Source: Polluticaenibacter yanchengensis (lineage in GTDB: Bacteria; Bacteroidota; Bacteroidia; Chitinophagales; Chitinophagaceae). From it: a DNA stretch of 38,143 nt. The stretch is taken from assembly GCA_027854065.1 (NCBI GenBank), contig JAQGEF010000034.1:1-38143 (forward strand). Reading direction: 5' to 3'. The first letter of the stretch is position 1; each line of letters begins with the position of its first letter. Below, in pieces: positions 1-9,457 of this stretch. Below the pieces are notes generated by a model. That model was not told the origin of the DNA and searched no databases. It saw only the letters and a list, made by a program, of their open reading frames with translations. A program made the position numbers and the translations under genes.

Positions 1-3000
1 TTTACCTCGATCGGTTTGGTAACGCCTGCAGAACAACCGTCTACCGCGATGATGTTTAATGATACGTTTTTAGTACCTGCGGTGCTCCATTGTTTGGTCG
101 GGTTCTGAACGGTGGAAGTGGTGTTGTCACCAAAGTTCCAGTTCCATCTGTCCACAACCACACTGTTATGGGTAGATGCTGTTCCCGTAAACTGGGCTGT
201 CGCATTGATACAGCCTGTGTAGTTTACTGTGTAATCTACTGTTGGTGCAGGCACTACTACGACATCTACTTCGCCATCCACACTGGTAGCACAGCTTTGT
301 GCACTGGTGAAATATGTAGCAGAAACCGGTATTTTGTAAGTACCTACTGCTGCAAAACTGATGGCCTGGTCTAAGGTATATACATAGTAAGTAGTGAATC
401 CTATTACTTCTGTACGTACCGGTACCGGATTATTTACTGTGATATCGTTAGTTGGTGTAGCTCCTGCTATTTTGCTTAACTGCCAGGTTAATGTAGCAGC
501 TTGCGCTGTTAAATAAACCGTTGGTTTGAACTGCGTACCCACACAAGTGTATTCGTTGGTTGGAGTAGCTATGTTGTTAACGTTTTTATAGGTATCGTTG
601 CTGAATGCGACACGTGGTACCTGGTAACCGAGGTTATAGAAATAGCCGGTCGTGTTAGCAGGAATATTTAAGTACGCATTGAAAACGGTATCACATGAAA
701 TTTGTCCGACACCATCTCCCTCATCCCAACGTTTCATCACAACTGTGTAGCCTGCGTTCTGCGGATGCGGATAAGTGACATCAAAAGTTTGAGATCCGTC
801 AATTGTAAGGCTGGTCAATCCTTTATTCGGTACAATCACATTTAACCAGTTGATTCCACCTCCGGTTCTGTAAATGGTGGCTTTTTTTACACCATGACTT
901 AAAGGCGACAAATACAACATACCTTCATGACTGCCGGGGTTTGTATATTCATCATTACCACATGAGTTGAAGTAAGTCATGAATTGCCCTACCATAATCG
1001 GTTTATCGGCTTCTATCGCTTCAGGCTCCCTGCTGACAAATTCGTAGAAAGAGTTGTTTTTTAAACCGGTCATTACAACCCCGTTGCGTTTTACGACTGT
1101 AGCCGGATCTTTTACAAGCACCCTGAACTGGTTAAACAATTTCTCCTGTACGCCATTCCTGCTTACAAACGGGGCAGTCAGGTAATGGGTACCCCATGCT
1201 TGTAAAGGATAGGATTGCTGATAAGTTTGTACCTCTCCGCCATTCGCGTATTCGATACATTGAATGCCGGTTCCGGAACTGCCTGCAAACACCGCTACCG
1301 GGTAACAATCACCATTCGCATTAGGTTTTGAAACAATTCTTGTACCGGTTAAATCAAAACACTCGTAGCCGTCATCGTAACTGTCTTCAATTGGTCTTGA
1401 GTGCATTTTTATAAAGTCTCCCAGTATCTGGTACACTTCACCACGATTTAAATTAACCGTAAAAGTTTCTCCTGCTTTATGGCCACCGGCAGTATTACCG
1501 CTTGGGGTGATATCCACTACGGTATTATCACGGTCTGCCACTATATTTACGACTGATGTACCCATTGAGATACCAGGGTAACCTGAGAATTGCCTGGTAG
1601 CTAATGTGACATACTCTTTGCCATAAGTACCTGTTGGTAATAAGGTCGCATTTGCAATGTCTCCTCCCCAACCTTCATCAATTATAACTCTTACCGAAAC
1701 CGGTTTTTCACTTTCTATTAATATACCACGGCCATTTTTACCTTCAAATATGGCCCGCGCATCGTTGTTACCGGTCCTCGGAATAGCGTCTGTTGTAACA
1801 GCACCTCCCGCAGGAACATTATAAGTTTTAGTCCAGCTTGTACCATGTACTTTTACCGTTACCCTGGTCGCTTCAGCACCGGAAACGATGAATTTGAGGT
1901 TTTGGCCATTAGTTATGTACATTGATTGACGCAATGCATATGTGGCCCAGAAGCGTGTACCCAGGTTGCTTGAATCTTTGGATGTAATGATTTCCGGCTG
2001 CAAAGGCGCTTTCCCGTTTGATAGACCGGTGAACTTAGTGATTTGTGTTAATGAAGAATCACTTACAAGGTTCGCCAATGAATCAATCAAACTCTTCTCA
2101 CGCGCTACCCATGTATTTGATTCATTTGTAACACCCACTTTTACAAATGATTTAGCCGGGATATTATTTAACCATGAATCATAAAACTTGTTGATTATAT
2201 TGTATTTGTAATTACCCGGTCCTTCTATTTTTGAATCAATATAATAATAAAGTGCTTGCTGTCCTGCTGCTAATGCCGGAGGAATCACCCCACTGTAACG
2301 CTGTAACTCTATTTTAGAAGGGACTGCTGAACCTGCTTCCCACTTAATAACCGAAACGGTGTCTGTACCAAAACTGAAATACTGCGTACCGCCCGCCACC
2401 GGCGTTGCCGGTGTTGCCGTTAATACTGGCGGCGCTACTGTCGGATGGAACTCAAATGCTCCGATATCCGGTACGCCACCAGTCAAGGTTGCAGAGCGAG
2501 GATTACCTAATTTATCAGAAGTATTTCCTGCTACCTGGATACCACGGCCTTGTAGTGCCCAGTTGCTATTATTATTTAATACAGGACGCAAATCATCAAC
2601 CGCGGTAAATTCCGGCTTATAAGAAATGGAATTCAGATCGATGCCATAATCGTCCTGGAAACTGCCAAGAGTTGGATACGCTTTTTCAAATGAGGTTTCA
2701 GTTGGTCCTTGATGTATCAAAGTGCTTCCTGATGAGTAATAAAGGTTATAATCCAATGTTACCAATTCAGGTGTATATAATACAAACATCGCAGGACCAC
2801 CTGTTGTATTCACAAACGCATTATTTTTAAAACTTGTAAAGCCTCCCTCAGTGGCATACTGGTGGTCCATATACAACGGCACGTTATTTAATCCATTGGC
2901 AGAAGTACTCAGTACACTATTATTTAAATAGTTACTAAACGAAACATTTGCTGAATAAATACCCGAAGCACCATAAAAACTTTGTGAACCATCCACTGAA

Positions 3001-6000
3001 GATGACACACTGATCTCATTATTTACCACATCAATATACTTGCTGTAGGCATTGTATAACCCTGCAACAAAATGAGTGAGGCCATCTTTTATAATGATCC
3101 TGTTATTCCTGATTTTGGACGGGCTGGACTTAGCTGAATTAGAGCTCCTGTTAAAAATACCATATACATTCCCGCCATTGTTTTTAATAGTAATATTATT
3201 ATTATTAACATCTAATGCTGAATCATTGGCATTTAAATACATCCCGTATAACCCTGTCATATAGCCCTGGTCGTTATAAGCAGACTCCAACAGGATATTA
3301 TTTTCCTTAATAATAACACCGTTTGTATTTTGAACATTGATCGGCTGATGCAGAATACCGGTGAATTCATTTTTCTCTATGTTATGTTTACCTGAGATTC
3401 TGGTACCACTCTTGCCTACTATGTAAATCCCTTTGGCTGCACTGGAGAACTTATTGTTTTTTATGTTTATATCAGTACCCAGGAAGCTGGTAGCAGCATA
3501 AATGCCTACGCTCTTTGTCTGATCTGCACCCCATACTGAATAAGCGTCCACATCAGGCGATACAGCTTTGATAACCAGTCCTTCTATTGTAATATGCGAA
3601 GCATTATTGGCCAAATCAAAAACCCTGCTGAATTCTTCGCTGGTAGCAGCCACCGTCATATTTTTAAATATGAAATAGGTGGAACTATCCATTTTCACCG
3701 TATAGTTTGTATGAGCAGCATCTGCTTTATAAGATAACTCTACACTTGAAGCGACGCCTGTAGCACTCTGGAATGTTACCGTATTTGTAGCAGATGTATT
3801 ATAGATGTAACCAATTTTAAATTGTTCATTATAAGTATTCGCCGCTACATTAAATATAACGGGTCCCGCAATACCGCATGAGATGGCAGCAACCGCATCA
3901 TTAAATGAGTTGAAGTTCCTTGAACCAGCAGGATCGCTTGGTTTAGTCTTGTCTATAGTGTAAGTACCTGCAGGGAATAAACCGCCGATCTCTATTCTAA
4001 CCGGAACTGAATAAATAGCAGTACCACCATTACATGAAACCGATGCCCTGTAATACAATGTACTGTTACCAATGGTAAAAGTATGCGGAGGGGCCAGTAA
4101 AGGATTTGAAATATTGGTCCATGTTCCGGTTGTACTTGGAGACGACTGCCATTGATAGGTTAAACCAAGGCCTACATCATTTCCTTTAAGGTTTAAAACC
4201 ACTGTTCTGTCCACACAAGTAGTGACTCCTATATTGGAGAATGCTTCACCAGCCAGGAATGTGGTATTACAACTTGGTAATGTAAACTCGATGGCCCCTA
4301 TATCGGGTTTGGTTGTACTTCTGGCAGCACCATTGATATCTGTTGTTATGCCTGCTATTGGTAAACCTTTGTCTGCAAAAGCGGCAGAAGTAGGCGTAAA
4401 ATCAAATGAAGCGGGATCCTTAAATACCGGATCTATTTCATTGGAGTTTTTATCAGCGCCTGTACCCGCTTGCCAATTAGCTAAAGTATGATACGCATTG
4501 CCTTTGGCCCACCCTACCTGTACAGTAGGATGATTATTACTGATAATGGTATTATAATCTATATCGAAAATATTATTTCTTGTTTCTTCCAGATAGTAGC
4601 CGTATTTAAAGCCAGATCCTGATCTTGATAATGAAAAAATATTATTTTTCAATTTTAAGACCGTCGTATAAGATGTATTGAAAAAGCCATAAGCATTTTC
4701 ACTTGAAACAGAGGTGGGGTCATCCAGGATAACCGTATTGTAATAATAATTGATAAAATCTGAGCCCATATTGTAAAGGGCATAAATTTTACCACTGCTT
4801 TTAATATTATAAATAAGGTTATTGGCCACCAGGTTTTCCAGGTCCAGATCCGCATCACAGTTTTGCGTGCTTATAACCCTCAACTCCGTCGTCGCCTGTG
4901 TTTGAGCTGCAAAAAATGAATGCAGTTTATTATTGGTTACTTTTGCTGCGAGGTTGGTTCCGGTCATCGAAATACCAGTTATTGTATAGCCATTATTTAC
5001 TTTATTTTTACGGTGTAATTCATTGCCATCTACAATGGTATATGCAGTGGAAATTATAGAGATACCTGTAGTATGAAAGTTTAATACTTTATTTTTACGG
5101 ATCACATTATTCCATATTGGTAAAACGGCACTACCGGCAATACTAATGCCATAGCTGCCGCCATTAATAGTATTGTTCTCTATAATATTGGCGTCAGATT
5201 GAGAATCGTCTCCGCCCGGATAATTGCTGCCGGTTAAAATAATACCCGCCAATTCATTGGATGCAGAATGTATATTGAGATTGATGGTACAGTTCTTAAT
5301 GGTGTTTGAATCCGCACTGTTTCTTAAGTGAAACCCATAACCATACTCTGGATATTCACTTCCCAATGCACCAACTACCAATCCATCGAATATAATATGA
5401 TCGGCACCGTTTAAAACAATAGTTCCTCTTTTACCATCAGTTGTACTCAGGTACTCTAATGTGGCACCATTGCCTTTGAATGTGACTGTATTGGTGGCAC
5501 TGGCACCAGGAATTTCTTCCATGATCAGTTGCTCATTATAATTAGTACCTGTATTGACGACATTTAAAATAACAGCGCCACTGATACCGCACCGCAATGC
5601 ATTATAAGCATCATTGAAAGATTTAAATGCGGTTGCTGTATTTGCCGGTAATGAATTATCTATCGTCAAATTACCTATTAACGGAGCATTCTTTTTAAGC
5701 AGGTATGAAGCGCTGGTTGCTGATGAACCGGATTTTGTACAAGTAATGATTACCCTGTAATAGGTGTCATTTAACTGTGTAGCGGTATAGCTGGAGCTGG
5801 TTGCTCCCGATATATTGGTCCAGGTACTATTATTGGTTGATGACTGCCATTGATAGGTTAAAGCTGCGGCTAAAGATGCCCCGTTCAATGATAATGTGAA
5901 CGGATAATTACCACAAGACGCAGACACAGTGGAAACAATAGTACCCGTAACCGGTGTACCTGTACAGTCCGCTAACCCCTGCCAAAAGAAACGGATATTC

Positions 6001-6623
6001 GGCCTCCTGGACAAAGAGCTTCCCCACATCATATCCTGACCGCACCCATTATCGGAAAAAGTGCTGTTATTGGAAGATACGTAACTGGTATTGCTGGCAT
6101 AGACAGATGGATTTGTCCACAAAACCTCTCCTCCAGTGGAACCATCACAAATCTCGATCAATATATTGCTGTTGCCATCCCAAAGAAAAGGAGTAGCCAA
6201 CTGAACGGTATTCCAACCGGTTGTTACGTTATAGTCAGCAGTTACGGACTCACTGAAATCCCCTGCAAAGCTTGAAAAAGCTGTGTTATTGAGAGCAGTT
6301 TCAGATGTTATACCTACTTTTATTTTTAAATTCTCAACTACAGGTGTAGAATTATTAAGCGTTCTTACATTGAATTTAATATTGTGTATTAACCCAATAC
6401 TCATTCCTGCTGCAGTTAATTCAGATGCCCTGTATAAGTACTGCGACCTTGACCCCTGAGAGATATCCTGGAAAGGACAAGGGAAACCATAATTATTATT
6501 ACTTACAGTTCCTGTACCGATAGTAATATCTGTCTGTGCATTTATTTTTCCAACAATAAAAACCAGCATGACGACCTTTAATACACTGATTTTTAGCAGA
6601 AAAGAAAGTATTTTCTTTCTCAT
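1..6623 (-). CDS. Giant secreted multidomain surface protein (Ig-like, beta-helix, IgGFc-binding-like, PKD), 3' end outside window
   Basis: The frame was read in several stretches from the ATG at 6623 to the window edge (about 2,207 residues, no stop met). Residues 1-30 form a signal peptide ending in NAQ. Next come an N-terminal beta-rich domain (about 31-212), an Ig-like domain with YQWQSS (about 217-310), a parallel beta-helix rich in NN-I turns ending in DIGAIEF (about 321-775), a second Ig-like domain with YQWQSS (about 780-885) and a second beta-helix ending in DIGAFEF (to about 1390). An IgGFc-binding-like region follows (about 1570-1990, with DLTGT and PVAVFAGS), then another Ig-like stretch and a PKD domain with WNWNFGDNTTST near the edge. 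Such proteins in Bacteroidota are usually exported by type IX secretion and act as adhesins or matrix proteins; the sorting domain would lie outside the window. The function is inferred; the domains are seen by motif. Confidence 0.85.
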   Translation of the reverse strand, partial: MRKKILSFLLKISVLKVVMLVFIVGKINAQTDITIGTGTVSNNNYGFPCPFQDISQGSRSQYLYRASELTAAGMSIGLIHNIKFNVRTLNNSTPVVENLKIKVGITSETALNNTAFSSFAGDFSESVTADYNVTTGWNTVQLATPFLWDGNSNILIEICDGSTGGEVLWTNPSVYASNTSYVSSNNSTFSDNGCGQDMMWGSSLSRRPNIRFFWQGLADCTGTPVTGTIVSTVSASCGNYPFTLSLNGASLAAALTYQWQSSTNNSTWTNISGATSSSYTATQLNDTYYRVIITCTKSGSSATSASYLLKKNAPLIGNLTIDNSLPANTATAFKSFNDAYNALRCGISGAVILNVVNTGTNYNEQLIMEEIPGASATNTVTFKGNGATLEYLSTTDGKRGTIVLNGADHIIFDGLVVGALGSEYPEYGYGFHLRNSADSNTIKNCTINLNIHSASNELAGIILTGSNYPGGDDSQSDANIIENNTINGGSYGISIAGSAVLPIWNNVIRKNKVLNFHTTGISIISTAYTIVDGNELHRKNKVNNGYTITGISMTGTNLAAKVTNNKLHSFFAAQTQATTELRVISTQNCDADLDLENLVANNLIYNIKSSGKIYALYNMGSDFINYYYNTVILDDPTSVSSENAYGFFNTSYTTVLKLKNNIFSLSRSGSGFKYGYYLEETRNNIFDIDYNTIISNNHPTVQVGWAKGNAYHTLANWQAGTGADKNSNEIDPVFKDPASFDFTPTSAAFADKGLPIAGITTDINGAARSTTKPDIGAIEFTLPSCNTTFLAGEAFSNIGVTTCVDRTVVLNLKGNDVGLGLTYQWQSSPSTTGTWTNISNPLLAPPHTFTIGNSTLYYRASVSCNGGTAIYSVPVRIEIGGLFPAGTYTIDKTKPSDPAGSRNFNSFNDAVAAISCGIAGPVIFNVAANTYNEQFKIGYIYNTSATNTVTFQSATGVASSVELSYKADAAHTNYTVKMDSSTYFIFKNMTVAATSEEFSRVFDLANNASHITIEGLVIKAVSPDVDAYSVWGADQTKSVGIYAATSFLGTDINIKNNKFSSAAKGIYIVGKSGTRISGKHNIEKNEFTGILHQPINVQNTNGVIIKENNILLESAYNDQGYMTGLYGMYLNANDSALDVNNNNITIKNNGGNVYGIFNRSSNSAKSSPSKIRNNRIIIKDGLTHFVAGLYNAYSKYIDVVNNEISVSSSVDGSQSFYGASGIYSANVSFSNYLNNSVLSTSANGLNNVPLYMDHQYATEGGFTSFKNNAFVNTTGGPAMFVLYTPELVTLDYNLYYSSGSTLIHQGPTETSFEKAYPTLGSFQDDYGIDLNSISYKPEFTAVDDLRPVLNNNSNWALQGRGIQVAGNTSDKLGNPRSATLTGGVPDIGAFEFHPTVAPPVLTATPATPVAGGTQYFSFGTDTVSVIKWEAGSAVPSKIELQRYSGVIPPALAAGQQALYYYIDSKIEGPGNYKYNIINKFYDSWLNNIPAKSFVKVGVTNESNTWVAREKSLIDSLANLVSDSSLTQITKFTGLSNGKAPLQPEIITSKDSSNLGTRFWATYALRQSMYITNGQNLKFIVSGAEATRVTVKVHGTSWTKTYNVPAGGAVTTDAIPRTGNNDARAIFEGKNGRGILIESEKPVSVRVIIDEGWGGDIANATLLPTGTYGKEYVTLATRQFSGYPGISMGTSVVNIVADRDNTVVDITPSGNTAGGHKAGETFTVNLNRGEVYQILGDFIKMHSRPIEDSYDDGYECFDLTGTRIVSKPNANGDCYPVAVFAGSSGTGIQCIEYANGGEVQTYQQSYPLQAWGTHYLTAPFVSRNGVQEKLFNQFRVLVKDPATVVKRNGVVMTGLKNNSFYEFVSREPEAIEADKPIMVGQFMTYFNSCGNDEYTNPGSHEGMLYLSPLSHGVKKATIYRTGGGINWLNVIVPNKGLTSLTIDGSQTFDVTYPHPQNAGYTVVMKRWDEGDGVGQISCDTVFNAYLNIPANTTGYFYNLGYQVPRVAFSNDTYKNVNNIATPTNEYTCVGTQFKPTVYLTAQAATLTWQLSKIAGATPTNDITVNNPVPVRTEVIGFTTYYVYTLDQAISFAAVGTYKIPVSATYFTSAQSCATSVDGEVDVVVVPAPTVDYTVNYTGCINATAQFTGTASTHNSVVVDRWNWNFGDNTTSTVQNPTKQWSTAGTKNVSLNIIAVDGCSAGVTKPIEV

Positions 6624-6957
6624 TCGAAAAGCATTTAGTTAAACAGTTTAGAAATCTTATTGACTATTTGAGTTCAAACTTTCACTCCAATAGACCTCGT
6701 GAATTTATAGTAATTATTGTTAAGGTTCATTAACAAACAACTCCTGCATCTTATATTTAGGTAGAAACCCCTATAAACTTTTTATATAAAAGTTAAGCCT
6801 GTCCTTTTTCAATTAAATATATTATAACCAGGGTCACCTGGTTGATGGTATTATTAAATCCGAAAAGTTACAGGCCTTCATCTGTTAAAAAAAACAGGAT
6901 ACAAAATTCAGAATACTTCAATAAGCATAAAATATTTACTAAATGCCACCGAATAAA
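6624..6957. other. Intergenic region upstream of the giant surface gene
   Basis: This AT-rich stretch of about 330 bp should hold the promoter of the giant minus-strand gene. I see no convincing TAnnTTTG element, hairpin or conserved ORF in it. Confidence 0.5.
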
Positions 6958-7341
6958 TTACTTATCAAAAATAACTTTCATTAAAGCCCGGAATACGATA
7001 GTAATAATTGTAAAAAAACTAAACAATAGTAATACTTTCAAAAAACCATAATCCCGGTAATTGATCATCCAAAGAAAATGAAGTATTAAAACCAGTAAAT
7101 AACCAATATTACCCAGAAATAAAGCAGCAATAAAGGAGAGAATGAATATTGAGATCTGAAGTGTTACATATACTTTCAAAAAGGCACTGAAAGAAGTAAT
7201 GTCATCAGGAAGCCATGAATTGTGATCATTTAACAATCCAATTTTGGAACAGCCTGTTAATAGGAAAGAGGTCAGCAGCATTAACATAATGGATAGCAGG
7301 AAACTTTTACCTTTAAGCATTGTCGTCATTTTCATATACAT
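6958..7341 (-). CDS. Small membrane lipoprotein of unknown function
   Basis: About 127 residues from the ATG at 7341; the same frame extends upstream only to a TTG at 7377, and ATGs at 7335 and 7329 are also possible. The N-terminus has a basic start, a long hydrophobic run and a lipobox-like LLTGC, so it may be a lipoprotein. Two or three further hydrophobic segments follow (around ISIFILSFIAALFLG, IGYLLVLILHFLW and LLLFSFFTIITIVF), ending in a basic tail. I recognise no family. Combining a lipobox with several membrane spans is unusual, so the first segment may instead be an ordinary transmembrane helix. It lies upstream of the giant surface gene on the same strand, but 334 bp away, so an operon is not implied. 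Confidence 0.6.
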   Translation of the reverse strand: MYMKMTTMLKGKSFLLSIMLMLLTSFLLTGCSKIGLLNDHNSWLPDDITSFSAFLKVYVTLQISIFILSFIAALFLGNIGYLLVLILHFLWMINYRDYGFLKVLLLFSFFTIITIVFRALMKVIFDK

Positions 7342-7362
7342 AGTATTTTTAGCAATCGGCGA

Positions 7363-7370
7363 CGAATATA
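7363..7370 (-). promoter_or_regulatory. Possible -7 element for the small membrane protein
   Basis: On the minus strand this reads TATATTCG, one base off TAnnTTTG. No clear TTG lies at the expected -33 spacing. If real, transcription would begin near 7356, which excludes the TTG at 7377 and favours the ATGs at 7341-7329. Confidence 0.3.
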
Positions 7371-7539
7371 ATGACAATGTAAGACTATTGAATATTATTT
7401 AATGTGCGTTTTGGATCTATTTATATCCATTAAATATTTTTCGGCTGATTGTGCAGAAGCAGACAATGGCTGATTAGCCTATTTTCCCTTATGTGGCCTG
7501 ATTTCCTGAATTAATAATTTTAAAGCCATCTATCTATCG

Positions 7540-7573
7540 TGTGGTCTCTAAAATTTACTCTATTAAGACCACA
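7540..7573. repeat. Inverted repeat TGTGGTCT / AGACCACA
   Basis: Perfect 8-bp arms (7540-7547 and 7566-7573) are separated by 18 bases. No T-run follows on either side, so it is not an intrinsic terminator. It could be a protein-binding site or chance; no adjacent regulator supports a specific role. Confidence 0.5.
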
Positions 7574-7670
7574 AATTTGAATTAACATTTCCTTAAACGA
7601 CATAACCTGGTGTTTTTATTTTTCATGCTTAATATACAAAACTCAACATCGGCTTTAAAGGGCACTATAT

Positions 7671-7692
7671 GAGCGTCAACAGAGCGTCAACA
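7671..7692. repeat. Tandem 11-bp duplication
   Basis: GAGCGTCAACA occurs twice back to back with no mismatch. It is non-coding and looks like a slippage duplication. Confidence 0.8.
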
Positions 7693-7985
7693 GGGCTGAA
7701 TCCCGGAACTTGTTTTAAAGTGCATGAAACGACGAATCAACTGCTATTTTAGTTGAGCATTGTTATTAGGTATGCTGTGAATGATCCCGGTATTTTCTGC
7801 TTTAAAAGGACAGCACACCGGAATAAAAAGTTCAATTTCCAGTATTTCTTAAGCATTTTTTATCTGTATATGTTGATGGAGATTATTTAATATCCAAAGT
7901 TCACATTAAGTAATGTCCGGTTAAGTAATGCAAGGCAGAGTGAAAAAGAAAGGTTTATGAATTTCTGAAAGCTGGCCGAATAGGT

Positions 7986-7993
7986 TACATTTG
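7986..7993 (+). promoter_or_regulatory. -7 promoter element of rsgA
   Basis: TACATTTG matches the Bacteroidota -7 consensus TAnnTTTG exactly and lies 18 bases before the rsgA ATG, giving a very short leader. The -33 TTG is not evident at the usual distance. Confidence 0.55.
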
Positions 7994-8011
7994 CCCAAAT
8001 ATTACTATTGA

Positions 8012-8935
8012 ATGAGAGCATTGGTTTATAAAAGTACGGGGAGCTGGTATGACACTGTTAATGAAAATGGTGAGCATTGGCGGGCCCGGATGAAAGGTGC
8101 TTTCAGAATAGAAAATATTACAACTACCAACCCGATTGCGGTGGGTGATTGGGTTACTTTACAACCGGAAAATACAGAGGAAGGCAATACTGCGATGATT
8201 GCTGGTATTGAAGGCCGCAATAATTTTATTATCAGGCAAAGCCCGCATAATAAAAATCTTAATCACATTATCGCAGCCAATTTAGACCAAAGTGTGTTAC
8301 TGGCTACTCTTAAAGACCCGAAAACGTCAACCGGCTTTATCGACCGTTTCCTGGTAACATCCGAAGCTTACCATATTCCTGCGATCCTGGTATTTAATAA
8401 AAAAGATTTGTGGACCACTAAAGAAGTGGCATTATTTGAGTATCTGAAAGCTATTTACACTAAAGTGGGGTATACTGTAATTAGTATCAGTACTTATACG
8501 AATGAAAACATTGACGAGCTAAAAACCTTACTCCATAATAAGACGACCCTTTTTAGCGGGCATAGCGGAGTCGGAAAATCCTCCCTGTTAAATTCGATGA
8601 TCCCTGACCTGGACCAACTGACTGGTGATGTGAGTAAAAGTAGTGGCAAAGGCATGCATACGACTACATTTGCCCAAATGTTTGATATACCTGAGGGTGG
8701 TAAGATTATAGACACTCCCGGTGTGCGGGAGTTTGGAATTGTGAATATGGACAAGGAAGAACTGGCTCATTATTTCCCTGAAATGAATGCCCTTATCAGT
8801 GATTGCCAGTTTAATAACTGCCAGCATATCCGTGAACCTAAATGTGCCATTAAACAAGAACTGGCAAAAGAAAACCCGGCAATTTCCGAAGAGCGTTACC
8901 TGAGTTATCTTAATATTTATGAAACGCTAAAATAG
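8012..8935 (+). CDS. rsgA: Small ribosomal subunit biogenesis GTPase RsgA
   Basis: 307 residues, normal for RsgA, a cytoplasmic GTPase that checks late maturation of the 30S subunit. The circularly permuted GTPase order is visible: an N-terminal OB-fold (about 1-75, AVGDWV), the G4 motif NKKD at 129-132, then G1 GHSGVGKSS at 183-191, HTTT near 217 and G3 DTPG at 234-237. The C-terminal zinc-binding helix domain has C265, C270, H272 and C278. All signature residues are present, so the gene looks intact. The ATG at 8012 follows a good -7 element closely. Its stop codon directly abuts the stop of the convergent lipoprotein gene, leaving no space for a dedicated terminator. Confidence 0.97.
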   Translation: MRALVYKSTGSWYDTVNENGEHWRARMKGAFRIENITTTNPIAVGDWVTLQPENTEEGNTAMIAGIEGRNNFIIRQSPHNKNLNHIIAANLDQSVLLATLKDPKTSTGFIDRFLVTSEAYHIPAILVFNKKDLWTTKEVALFEYLKAIYTKVGYTVISISTYTNENIDELKTLLHNKTTLFSGHSGVGKSSLLNSMIPDLDQLTGDVSKSSGKGMHTTTFAQMFDIPEGGKIIDTPGVREFGIVNMDKEELAHYFPEMNALISDCQFNNCQHIREPKCAIKQELAKENPAISEERYLSYLNIYETLK

Positions 8936-9454
8936 CTACTGCTTACCGAATGTCCGGATGATTGAATCCTCTATCGGGGTTTTAATTTTGATAACGGCCT
9001 GTACGCTGTCATTTGGAATGGTCATAGATAATACGTAATGCTTCAATTTCCAGGAATTATCTTCTTTTTGAAATACGCCTGAACCACGACAAAGCTTCAT
9101 TCTTGTATCTAATAATTCATCAAACCAGGCGATTGATTTGTCATTACTAAAATAAATTGTCTTTTGCAAGCTCTTAAATGACCATGCTTTTCCTTTATCA
9201 AAATAGGGTTTTGCCCATGTTTTAAAACTATCAAGTTGCCAATTCTCAGTAGCATCGGTGCCTATAAAAGCAGCATTACTGGAAAAAAAAGAGAAATATT
9301 TTTCATAATCGGCCTGAGCGGCAGCCAAATGCATGGAATCTAAATTCGCTTCTATTTTATGTAATTCTTCAATCGCATTAAAGTCATCATGTCCACTATC
9401 TTCTTTACATGACAACAACAATAAGATACCGGTTAATAATATAATGCTCCTCAT
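8936..9454 (-). CDS. NTF2/SnoaL-like lipoprotein
   Basis: 172 residues. A lipoprotein signal ends in LLSC, with the lipid-accepting cysteine at residue 16. The mature part resembles the SnoaL_3 / nuclear transport factor 2-like fold: an early helix, then AAFIGTDATENW, an AWFDE strand, a CRGSGVF strand and a WKLKHYVLSMTIPND strand. These cone-shaped domains bind small ligands or act as small enzymes, but the ligand cannot be deduced. It starts 3 bases after the stop of the upstream carboxypeptidase-regulatory gene, so the two are very probably co-transcribed and coupled. Its stop abuts that of rsgA on the other strand. Confidence 0.8.
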   Translation of the reverse strand: MRSIILLTGILLLLSCKEDSGHDDFNAIEELHKIEANLDSMHLAAAQADYEKYFSFFSSNAAFIGTDATENWQLDSFKTWAKPYFDKGKAWSFKSLQKTIYFSNDKSIAWFDELLDTRMKLCRGSGVFQKEDNSWKLKHYVLSMTIPNDSVQAVIKIKTPIEDSIIRTFGKQ

Positions 9455-9457
9455 AAG

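Larger units (their letters stand above)
7378..7985. other. Gene-free region of about 600 bp upstream of rsgA
   Basis: No ORF with protein-like composition was found on either strand. It contains an 8-bp inverted repeat (7540-7573) and an exact 11-bp tandem duplication (7671-7692), listed separately. No tRNA-like or riboswitch-like structure was recognised. Confidence 0.5.
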
